The notes under the pieces are model-generated. The model was not told the DNA's origin and did no database searches. It saw only the letters and a list, made by a program, of their open reading frames with translations. A stretch of DNA of 64,000 bases from Adelphocoris suturalis (Eukaryota; Arthropoda; Insecta; Hemiptera; Miridae), in NCBI GenBank assembly GCA_030762985.1, contig CM061040.1, positions 61,946,673 to 62,010,672 on the forward strand, given 5' to 3'. Every line of letters begins with the position of its first letter. Positions within the stretch are counted from its first letter, which is position 1. Of this stretch, positions 12,701 to 24,700 are shown piece after piece. The translations under genes and the position numbers were made by a program.

Positions 12701-15700
12701 AGATCGGAAATTATTTATATAATCATCAGTTGCCAAGGTGAGCTCTATTTTTTTCTGTCTTCACCCATGTTTCTGTCCACAATCACCATGGAATTCCTTG
12801 CATGGAATCAATATAGAATGTCCAAAATAGTTTAAAGAACCTCATTTTGCTCGCTCTAGACTCCAGGTCTCCTCAAAGCCACCTAAAAAGTTGGAGGTGA
12901 TGCTGGACTTGATGCCTGCACTCTTTGACTGTGAATACCAGCTCACCTCCTCAAGCTGGATGTAACCTTGGCTCGAGCCAAGAAATTTCCCATCTCAAGG
13001 TGCCTCTATGAATTCCACCCTCACTACTTATAACCTGACTAGGAGGTAACCTGTACTGATTTGTCTTCCACCAATTTCCACAAGGGACTACTTAACATTT
13101 TGATTTTTAAAATTTGACGAGGTAGCTTCATGAAATCATCACTTTTCGATTAATTCTATTTTGGACGATTGGACTCTCGAAACGGACCAGGAATACCCAT
13201 GATATTCAGTAAAAACAGTCTGATTTGGAAACTGCAAGAGATTAAGCAACAATCCCCACAATTGGTATAAGGACAAGTATGAGAAACTTACTTAGCTAAA
13301 AGGTGCTGGGGTGGAAGAGTTTTACTAATGGTGTTCACACTGAGTGGATCATCTCCTTCTTCCCTCACATACAAGTTCATTTCCTCCAACTGCAAAAGGA
13401 CACGCTCCTCTTTGTACATGCACACTGACAACAGCATTGTAGTAACCATCCCCAGCCATTGCACAATCGTTTGACAGTCTTGCTGGAAAAGACAAGCATG
13501 ATTCTTAAACTACATTCGGAATTTTGACATCTGAAGGCATAAAATTGCGAGAATACTGAAGGGCGACTTTTTGAGTTTCACATCCCTACACAGATACAAA
13601 GAAATATTAGCTACACTCTGATAGCAAAGGAATAAATTATATCTGATTATATCAAAATTATGTTATAACATCCGCTTTATGCTATGTTTCCACTAAATTG
13701 CGCCCACAAGTGTCGATACATTCGTCTAATGAATTTCGCTCATAGTAAAAAACTGAGTTCTCAAATTTTTGTACCTCTCCTTGATTCAAGTTCCCTATTC
13801 TTGCATTCCAATCTCCTAGTAATAGTATTCTATAATGCTTAAATTTATATTAGGTAGGTCTGATTCGATCCATGAGTCTCTCTTCTGAAATGACACAAAC
13901 AAGTTACAGCAATTGATTCAACGCAACTACGATATATAGTGAGACTTTACTCACATTAGATGGACTTGTAAAACGTAGGTAGGCAATTCATGTTACCTCA
14001 TTATTTATCAGTTCTTGTCAAATATTGAGAATTAGCAACGTGAGATGTTTTATTTAATTTAATTGATTCCTCCTAATTTTCGTCCACGTCTGTGCAGTTA
14101 AATTTAGATCATGTATAATATCATTACTTCGTTTAATAATTGCAGACAAATGTTCTGCATAGAAGAGTAGCCCGATATAAAATTTATAAACCTTTGTGTA
14201 ATAAGGTTTTGTTCCAAAAGGTTCTGAGTTTTATCCTCTTTTACTCAGCGGGGGACTCACTCCATCAGTTAATGACAGATATATACCTATTATCTTCAGA
14301 TTACTGACCATCCTTTTTGCCTCACTGTCTCCCCATCTTCACTCTCCAAGACCTTCCCAGAAGATGAGAAGGAGAAAATAACATCACTCTTTTCTTGTTT
14401 TGCTTAACCTGGAAATGCACGGCCTTCCTGGAAGATAATGAGAAGGAAAGGAACATTTCTCGCTCCTTTTTTTCTATGAACCACACGATGTTGATTCAAA
14501 TAGAAGAGCTAAAGTCATTTACCGTTCGTTCACTCTCTATTAATGACTCTGGCCCCACAGAATGCGGTGTACACACATGCCTGGGCAAAGACAATTGAAA
14601 CTCAAAATGAAGAAAAAACATATATCCCCATTTGAAGGTAACAAGGAAACACTTTTTTACTAACTGTAGACTCTGTAATGGTCCAAAAATATTTGATACC
14701 TCGACAGGAGTTCGAACTCGCGTCGTCACAAATACGAGAAATAATTAATAATTTCCCGCAGTTGCGACACTCTAACGATCTGAGCCAAGAGGCCAGGGTT
14801 TATCAAACCTATTCGACTGTGAGAGTTATTTTCCTGGAGCGTAACATTTCCCCGGAGTCAAATACCAGCCGCCTCGGCTGGTTTGGGGTCGGACGAATGA
14901 CGAAGTGTAACTGCAGGCCGCTGGCTCAGCAGATGCTCGCTGGAACAAGTCAGCAGTCGAGCGAGGTCATTGTCACGGTGTGTTTTGACTCAAGTGAGGA
15001 AGTGAAAGGCATAACAACAGGAAATGTGATGTTTACAGTCTTTTGGCTCGAGAGGGATTTAATTAATTATTGTTTCGTATTATTTCGGGTCCTATTTCGA
15101 CTGTGCCACTGAAATGGCCCACAAATATTTGATACCTCGACAGGAGTTCGAACTCGCGTCGTCACAACTACGAGAAATTATTAATAATTTCCCGCAGTTT
15201 CGACACTCTAACGATCAGAGCCAAGAGGCCAGGGTTTATCAAACCTCTTCGACTGTGAGAGTTATATTTCCTGGAGCGTAACAACTCCATATACTCAATT
15301 AGTATGCATATCCCAACATGTTGAATACATGGGTGGTTAATTTGACTTACGAAAAGTCCTGCACATCGGATTACTAAGAAAATTAACACCATTCGCTCTC
15401 CTACGATGAGTAGCTTTCTTTCTATGATTTTTTATAAGTTTCCTGCACTGATGAAGTACTACTAGGTCACCAGCGCGCAAAACTGAAAAATCATGGAAAG
15501 AAAACTATTCATCGTAGGAGGTTGAGATTGATGTCAAACTTGTTGGGACAATCTTCTTTCATTTGAAAATAGGTGAAGTGCCTTTTTTGCACCCATGCTC
15601 ATTTACAGCAGTGAAAAATAAAATTCATTACTTGGTGCTCTCCAAGATACAGCTTTAAAATGAACCTTTCATGGTATGTATGCTAATTATAATAGTGTGC

Positions 15701-18700
15701 TCCTCCTTTCAGCATTTCTGTTTCTCTTCTTCTACTTGTATTTTCCAAGTGTCTCATCCTACCTTTATTTCGTAGCCATTAATATCTGATTTTTTTTTTT
15801 TTTTTTTTTAATAGAAAACGAATAATGTTTAATCAAAGTGATCTCTTTCTTTGACCCTACCTATTACTACTGGTGAAGCTAGATCGATCTGAAACTTCAG
15901 GTTTGCGTGGGAGATATTTTATGTTTTTAACCATATACTGTAACATATTATATATAGTAAGGTCTTCGAGGAAAACTGTTTACTGACGCAGCTATCGTGT
16001 GTAAACGGTGTTGCGGCGGTATTTCAAAGAAATTGTTTGAAAATATCCGCAAAAGCGCGGTTTTTCAAACTATAAAACAATATTTGCACTCTTCTGTTGG
16101 CCACCCAGGGCCTCCTCCCTCTCGGCCATTCCGGGGCAACGTCATCTCACTTCTTATTCCACCGTGTTGCGGGTTTTCTTTCTCCATCGTTTTTCGAGCT
16201 TCTTCTAGCCTTTTTTATAATTCCCTCGCGATTTTTTTTCATTATTTCAGTGTTCAATGGAATTTTTTGCACGTTTCCACGATGTAGAACATTGTTGTCG
16301 AGCAGACGCATCCGGCGAAAAATTCAATTGCACATGCAGAGCTACGACACAGCGTGGGTACTGCCGCTATGGGTAGTTTGGTCTTCGCCGTTATTTCCGT
16401 GAGCAAGGCAAAATACCCACCTGGACGATCTTTAACCAGGCCAGGTCATGCGGCTCGGACTGGGTTAAGAGACGTCAGAAGAGACATAGCCCAGAGAAAG
16501 ATGTCGACTGTCGTATGTCGACCTCTAGATGGCATGAAAATCTAGGAGCCATCACAAGGGTAGACACCGGGACTTCTTTCTTTCCCCCTCTGTATCCTCA
16601 TCAGCCTCGATGTATTTGGCCTCCCCCTTGTCTAGGAACGTTTTATCAGCTTCCTCCGAAGCATTCGCCGGATTTCCATCCGCGCCACTGTCTGTCGACA
16701 CTCAACGTCCGTCAGTTCCAGCCCTACCTCAACAGTTGAGAACTGTGATGGGCACAGATCAGGGTCTCCTGGTCAACCACATTTTCATCTACCCTTCATT
16801 GGAAGTAAAATTGCGGGAAACCACGGGGAAAGGCCATCCATTCCATTCTGCAACGGCCGAAGCCATGAATGAAGTGTTGGGTCTCCTGGTGTTGGAAGAG
16901 GAACAGCGTCCGGTTTAGTCAGCACTTTGGGACACCTCAAATTTTTTACTGTGAACCTTTTCTGTGAGTCTAGGGCCTGGAAAAATGGAATTATTCAACA
17001 TTTAATACTAGACTACCGATCCACTGCCAACAACCAACCATTGGGCCAAACCTAACTATTCGATGAGGCTGCATTGAATGGGTCCAATAGGTCTGGATAA
17101 GGAGAGGATCAAGAGATCCATCATAAAGCGCCCGAAAGGAACCTCTGCCAGGCCAGCCTCGAAGAAGAATGCCTAGTAGCCTACTTCCTCCTCTTTAGGT
17201 CAGGGAAACAGGAGACGTCCGGCGGGCTCCAACTCCAGCCACACTGCCCCCAAGAACTTCAGGACAAACCAGCAGGGATGTCGTCCATTTGTGGAGAGGC
17301 AAGTTAGCTGACAATAAACCTGCAAGGTCAGTAACCTTAGAATTAATATTAATCCATTTCCCCTTTCTCATTTTGCCGGGAGACTAGCCAACTTTGTGCA
17401 TGTTTGGAAATACATTACAACTTTATTTGTACTACTGTCTTGGATACAAGTTGCTTTTGCCCAGAACCTCCCCCCCCCCCCCCCCTTGGCCTCTCTATTA
17501 GCTTCTCAATCCGTATCTTCTCTTTTGAGCAGACTAGGGGTAGCGACCCTAGTTAATGAATTATTGCAAAAAGGGGTCGTAGAGGTATGGTAAAAATGAT
17601 TCTCCTTGTTTCGTACTTCTTATAAAATCGTGCTAAGATCGTTTGGTTATTAATTTACGAAAACTAAATAAATTTTTAAATTTATGGCACTTTAAAAAAG
17701 GAAAACTATCGTTCAGTCTGGACCATATGGTCTAAGGGAGACTTTGGGGCCAGCCTCGATCTGAAAGATGCTTATTTTAAGGATTACTCCAGAACATCGG
17801 ATATATTTAGCATTTACGTCACAGCAGCACCTTTTGTTTATCATCATAAGTGACTCCACCCGGAAATGGCTAAATTATGAGAACAACAAATTAATGCAAT
17901 TACCTATTTCAATGACAGCCTTTTCCTAGCGCCAACCCTGGAAGCATGCCAATATAGCATTTCATTATTTGCCGATTCAGGATTCATAATACATGATACG
18001 AAAAGCAGCTTCCGGCAACTAAGTTTATCTTTCTTGGGTTTGAATTTAATTCCCTCACAATGAAAGTTGGTATTGATGAGGAAAAAACTACCCGCTTGAA
18101 ACTTTTAGTTAATGACACGTTAAGGCCAAAATCCTCATCCATTTGGAAATAAACATGTACAATATGGTTTTAGGTTGCATTCTCACCAGCAGTACTATAA
18201 AGTCCTCTGCATTTACGTCATTCAGAGATGGTGAAAGTAGAAGCTCTGAAACATTCGTTAGGGGACTTTGGTGCCCGCTGCGCTTTGTCAAGCCAAAGCT
18301 AATGGCTAGAGGCAGTAGACAAGGGACCTAATCCGATCCGAAATGACCATTATGATTATACAATCTGGACGGATAGCTCAGACAGGATGGGGCAGGGCTG
18401 CCCTCGTCATAGAGTCAACGATTGGTGGGGAGACCAGCAGATAAAGTGGCACATCATCCTGAAGGAATTGGAAGCTGTCCGAGAAATTCAAATGATTGGC
18501 CCTCGCACAGCATATTACTGAGGGTAGACAACATGATGGCGGTAGTCTTGATCAATAAAATGGGCTCAATTTCGCTTCCCCACCTACAGAGCTAGCAGAA
18601 CAGATTAGGGATTTTTGTGAGAAAAGGAACTTATGGATTCACGCTAAATACATGGCGACCACCAAAAAATGGAGGAGCTGACAAGCTATCTAGGCTAGAT

Positions 18701-21700
18701 CCAAGGTTGGCAGAATGGGAGTTGAATCAAAACGCCTATGGTATTATAATTGAAAAATTAGAAGCCCCCTCCATTGACCTTTTTGGGTCCTCATATCAGG
18801 AATTCAATGTCCATCGCACTGCCCTCTCCTTGCTTGCGCAATGCGACTTGGGTTCAAACCCTCTGATGAAATGATATGAGAACACCTGGGACCCTGAGGT
18901 ACACAACACTACTACAACACTTCACTTCCTCAAAGGAGCTTTCATCAATTTCCTTAGGGTCCAAGCAGGCCATATTGCTCTAGTTGGCATTGGGCTGACG
19001 TCCTCAAACGATCCTAGCAATTTGCAGATCCAACATTAGGTTCGAGTTGGGGCAGTCAGAAAGAATATTAATTCCTGCATTACTCAAAACATTTCGACCT
19101 AAGGCCGTAGCTTCATCAGTTTTTCTCCCAGTTTGCGTATTGAACTAAAACTATGCTTCCCATGCCTCCCATAAATATAGCTGATTTTTTGGCCTACTCA
19201 ACCCATCATGCAACAGTATCCGCAGCTGCTAGGGAAAGAATCTCCGTATAAATAATTTTCAAGGCGGCAGGATGGAGTTCAAACTCCCCTATGGTGGCAA
19301 AAGTGTGCAATAGGCCCTTGGTAACTCATGGAGAATTTACATCTGCCAGTTTCCAAGCCACAACAAACTTTCATGGAGAGGCCTTGTTCTAGGATCTTTG
19401 CCTACACATCCCCAGGTCCTATTGGTCTAGTTATGGAGAATTTACATCTGCCATTTCCAACATTGAATCTATCAGAAGGGGTTATATCAAATCTCGTACG
19501 CCTCCCTAGATTTCATTTGCGAGCATTTATCAGAGATCAAGATCTGAGCCCTCTCCCCTCCCAGGTCAGGACCCAGGAAAGGGTACTATATGAAGGGGGG
19601 GGGGGGGACACTGTACAGGAGTGGCATGGGGGAGTTGGGCGTTTTCACGGGTCCCCTACAAAGGCTTAGAACTGAAGTGAGATGGCGTTGCTTCAGGACA
19701 GCTGGGAGCGAGGAGGAGGCGCAGGGTGGCCAACAGAAGAGTGCGAATATTGCTTTTCGTTTGAAAAACCACACTTTTGCGGGTATTTTCATACTACTTC
19801 TTTGAAATACCACCACAACACAATATACACACAATAGCTGCGTCTTCTACTGTGACCTGCCATAATTCTACTCAATCTTTCCCAAAGGTAAGTTGAGCTA
19901 GCAATTATTACATATGAAACAGTGTTAACATTCAGAGACCCCAACATTGGTTTTTCACTAGCAGAAATTCAGCTATTCTAAAATTGGTTTACCTAATAGC
20001 CTAATTTGAAACAAAAATCCTCCAAAGACCAGATATAAAATTATAAATGATTAGCCCATAGCAATACATATTGTGTTGGTTCACTTACTTGATGACTGAA
20101 CAGAAGGAGTAAGACGTGGTAAAGAGGGGCAACAAAGCTGCTGTTAAGTGAAAGTAGGGAGTGAAGAGCGTTAATGTCATTAACCAGAAGTTTTCCTTCA
20201 GAAAGCAGTGGTAGTATTGTGTCAATTGCCTGCCGATACCATCTTTTCCAGTGCTCCTCCCAGCGCCAGCCTTCCTTCATCACCTTATTTAAGATTTCCA
20301 AAACCTAGAAATTGGACATTAGCATAGAAGAGGATTAATGAATTTGATACAAATGCGGCAAGATCACATCGTTAACTATATGGTAAAATAATATTTTACC
20401 CAATAGTTAACGATGTGATCAAGTCGGTTTTCTAACATATTACCTGTTTGAAAAACAATATTTTATAACCTATCCCTGGCTACAATTTGTGACATACGCA
20501 GCCAGCCTAGTTAAATTCCATAATAACGGACAAAACTAACAGAAAAATGTCGAGCAATGGCCACTAGTACCATTGAAAGGGAGGCCAACACGATGGTAGA
20601 GTATCCATCTCTAGTAGGACTTCTCAAACCTGAATCACAGGAAGGAAAAATTCCCTGAGCACAAAACATTAACTACGAACACCAATGAAACAATCCACTT
20701 TCTACTCTAAACAATACAACTCGCGAATAACTCAGTAATTTTCGCGGAAAAATTCGGAAAAACAAGATGTGATGGAAAATGTTAAAATAGAAAAGCTGAA
20801 AATGCAGCAAAACGGACTCAGTGCGTGCTGAAGAACAAGTATGGACGGCCGGGAACAGTGCTGACAACAAGGCCAGGCAAAATAATGGTTGGTACGACCT
20901 CCCTACAGGCAGCTGTCCCACGATTTTTTGAATATCTTTGAAACCAACCCTGTCCGGCACGTGGCGAAGGCCACTACAGTGGTTAATCGGCACCCTCTAG
21001 TGCCCCTAGATATAATGTGGATATAACTATAGTACAGGAAATCAGTATACTGGAAAGGGAATGTTTTATAAGAAACCACATGACTAATGCATATGTGATA
21101 AAAGATCACGCACATTCAGAACAGGATTCATTGTGAATAAAAATCTATGGTAGGTAATTAATTGGTTAAAACCAGTATCAATCACTGCGGATATGTTATC
21201 TCGACATAAATGGTAAATAGTACAAGAACTCTAGCCTTATAAGTGTTCACACTCCCACATGAACTTCTGACTTTGGGATGAAGGAAAGATGATTGATCCA
21301 ATGCTGACATGATAATTCTAATAGGTAGCTGCAATGCTAAGGTTGTCTCTTTTTCAACAATAGAAATGCAAAGTGTTCACGACGAATCAAACGACAATGT
21401 CCAGCAACTTATTAGCTTTGCTGCCTCGAAGAATCTGCTGATAATCTGTCCTCCAACAATCCATCATTAAAAGCAAAAAGGCAAGTAATAGATATGGAGC
21501 AGGTCTCGTTAATACCATTAGAGATAAGGTTCTTATGAAAAAAGAGTATGGATTAAGTTTCCGATTCGGATAGGAAAGATGTAACTTTAGAAGAACAATT
21601 AATAAGTATACATCACTATGGGAAAATAATTTATGAAATTGGCAAAATTCTATCATCTAGTGGTTATGAAATAGGTTTTAAAAATAAAACCAGTCTTGGA

Positions 21701-24700
21701 GCTCTACTTGATTTGTTAAAAATAAAATAAATAAGCAGGATAATAGTGAGGTTCATAAACAAACATATTAGTAAGTAATGCATGCATTGCAGGGATGTCC
21801 CTATGAATGGATTGTATATAATTTTGGTGAGAAATAAAATAAGAGAAAAAACAAAGGTATCATGATTTCTCGAAAATCCCCCATCCGGCTATTTAATCCC
21901 TTCACCAAAGGTAAATTTGAAACTTCCGAAATTGCATAACAGGACTAAAATCTGGATCGAACAAACAATAAAAATAGTCACGAAAAGTCTGATGAGTATA
22001 GACTAAGCCTAGCTTCAGAGGAACGTCCTAAAAATGTGCATGTGCCTACGAATATAGTGGTAAAATGGTAGGAAATTCTGGAAAAGAATAGACCAGTATG
22101 AAGAGGATATTAGGGAAATGATTTATCACACACAAATACTCACTCTAAATCACATGAACTCTAATGATGGGGTGACCACCAACCAAACAAATCATGTATT
22201 AATAAGCGCAAAGCATGTGTGGCTTCATGAACGGTTAACATTAAGAAGGAGAAATATTGATTCTGACCACTAAAAAAAATTTGGTAATCGTCAGAGTGAG
22301 ACCTTTATATATGAAGTAACAGGAATCTAAATGCATTAAATATATTGGAGGATCGAACCAGAGGAAGAATAATAATCAAAAGGAAAAAATGGAAACATTA
22401 TTTATATGAATGTTCTAAATCAAGCGCCGCCGGTCAATTCGAGTCTACCTATAAATATTAGGACATAACTATAAATTATTTACCAGAACGACTTACTTGA
22501 GGGAACTCGGCCAAACGAACCAACATGGCTAAAATTACTTCTCTTTGTGTTTCCAACTCATTAATATCAATGTTGGAAGCATTAATTAGAAATACGTGCT
22601 CAACAACTGGAAGTAATGCTGGAATGCCTGTAACAATTCAGTTCAATACTAGTTAGAGCGACTTTTATGTGAAATGCAAATCAATGGCACCAATGGAAAA
22701 CCAGTTCGAAAACAGGCTTCCAATATTTATTGGGCTTTGTGAAATAGTTTGGGACTGTTATTGCAGTAGGTACCTATTATTTCATCCCACGTGTTCTACT
22801 TTCACGGGTTACGTGGTATTTCCATTATTTAAGCATGCATTTTTTTTTTTTTTTTTTTTTGAACAATCAGTTTGAGCGCATCAAAGTTTGATATCCGGGG
22901 CTGGTAATAATTTGTTAGTACTTTCTTGGGGAAAACTCAGTAAGTTTCCTCTAAATTGTAGGAGTCGTTTGAGAGAAAACTGGAAGAGCACTAAAATGTT
23001 TTAAATCTAAAGGGTTATTCGGCTAGTAATAATGGTAAAATTATCATTTGCATACCTTTCAGAAGAGTTTGTTGTCACTAGCTAGTCGAGTACTGGGGGC
23101 GAGTGCTTTCTATGTGTGACAGTTCCCGTGAGATCCAAGAGAATGCGCGTCCGTCGCTCTAGCGCCGGGCGTCATCCTCGTGTTCTTGAAAGGCTGCGTT
23201 TGGTGATAGATGAGGATCCGAGAACCGGAAAATCATCTTCTCCGAACATAGCACATATGCTATAAGTACGAGTCTTATCTCTTATGATACTGTCACACCC
23301 CTCTCTCTCTATAAGTGCGGATTTAGGCCCCATTGCACCTCTGGGGGCGATCCAAGTCCATTACATGGTAGCAGAACGTGGTTAGGATTATGTATGGCTG
23401 AGGCCTAGTAGTCCGATCCACTATTTTAGTGGGCATTAATGTTTCAGAAGAAACATGGCCCGTGTTTCCAGAAGGAATACCCATTATACTCCCTTGGATA
23501 CATAAATACTTTCATTGGTTCTTGACTATTAATTTCTCAATTTTTCCCCTCATATTATTTCTATTTAACACACTTAATTTCTTCCAAGGGAATTGTTCCC
23601 AAACCCAGAGCATCGTTCCCTATTTCATAAGTCCCCAAAGTGGGCACCTTCCACTGTAAGTCTCCAAAGTTGAGCAAGTTATTATTCCCCGAGCATAGTT
23701 CCCATTTTCATTTCAAAAGTCCCCAAAAGTGGGCATCTCCCACTGTAAGCCTCCTGGTTGAGGAAATTATATTATTCCCGATTGTTCCAATCAGGGCCGC
23801 CACATCTCCAAGTCGGGCCCGGGAACAGATTCTGGTCACCCCCCCCCCCTTTTTTTTTTTTGTCGCGCCACTTTTACTAGAGATGGCTATGATAATTGTT
23901 TTTAAAAAACTATTAAACCTTCTCTAACCAAACGAAAAATCATTTATACTTCCTACCAAGGTTCGAATAAGAACATTTGAGGGGCTGAACTCTTACTACT
24001 TCACTACGTTTTATTCAACATTTAATCAAAAGTAAAGTGTAACTTTAGAATTGAAAATTCAAGTATTCATACTCTAGTAATTACCAACCAATTACAAACC
24101 ATAAAATGCAATAAATTACCTTAAAACAAAAATTCTATATCCAATCAGTTATAGGATTTTTATTTTAACTACTTTAAATACAATTGTTTGTGAATAGAGG
24201 GCGTATTCAGAGAAGTTCCAATTTACTCACTCCTCAATTGGACGATTATGGCAGAAATTATGATTGACTAAATTTCATATAATCATAAATCAACACATAC
24301 ATAACTTTATTTTAATGTTATGGACGGATTAAAAAGGAAAGTCTCTGTATACAAGATGGCTGAAGGAATTAATTGAAACAATGATTATGTTTGAAAGAAT
24401 ACATTTATTAATTTTGGAAAAAAAATAAAAATCTACAAAAATATAATTGTTTTATATTGTGTACAATATTTTATATTGTATGGTAGCGGTTGTGGTGATG
24501 CAGCGAGGGGGGGCGGGGCGTGGAGAGCAAGCCACAGAGTACAGACTCCCACGCGATGGATAGCGTTCTTTGTGGTACCTACTGGTAAAGACGGTAAAGG
24601 GTAAAGAGTAATATTTTGGGCCATCGCAATCATCGCAACTGTTTAAGAGAAACAGTCTGGTGTAGTAAATCAAATATAATCTGATCAGGGCCCGTCAAGT

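Larger units (their letters stand above)
13483..20088 (-). other. HTT intron o-p (6.6 kb)
   Basis: Contains a TRIM element (14674-15283) and a DIRS-like element (15950-19905). I see nothing identifiable in 13483-14670 or 15290-15950 apart from a T-run near 15791-15809. Confidence 0.8.
20305..22496 (-). other. HTT intron n-o (2.2 kb)
   Basis: Holds a short hairpin (20351-20423), T-family copy 3 (20690-21015) and about 1.4 kb of AT-rich sequence (21020-22490) in which I recognise nothing. Confidence 0.8.

Noticed and set aside
14678..15112. 144-residue ORF spanning the TRIM as gag
   Set aside because: It begins in one LTR and ends in the other, has no zinc knuckle or gag pattern, and is not preserved in copy B.
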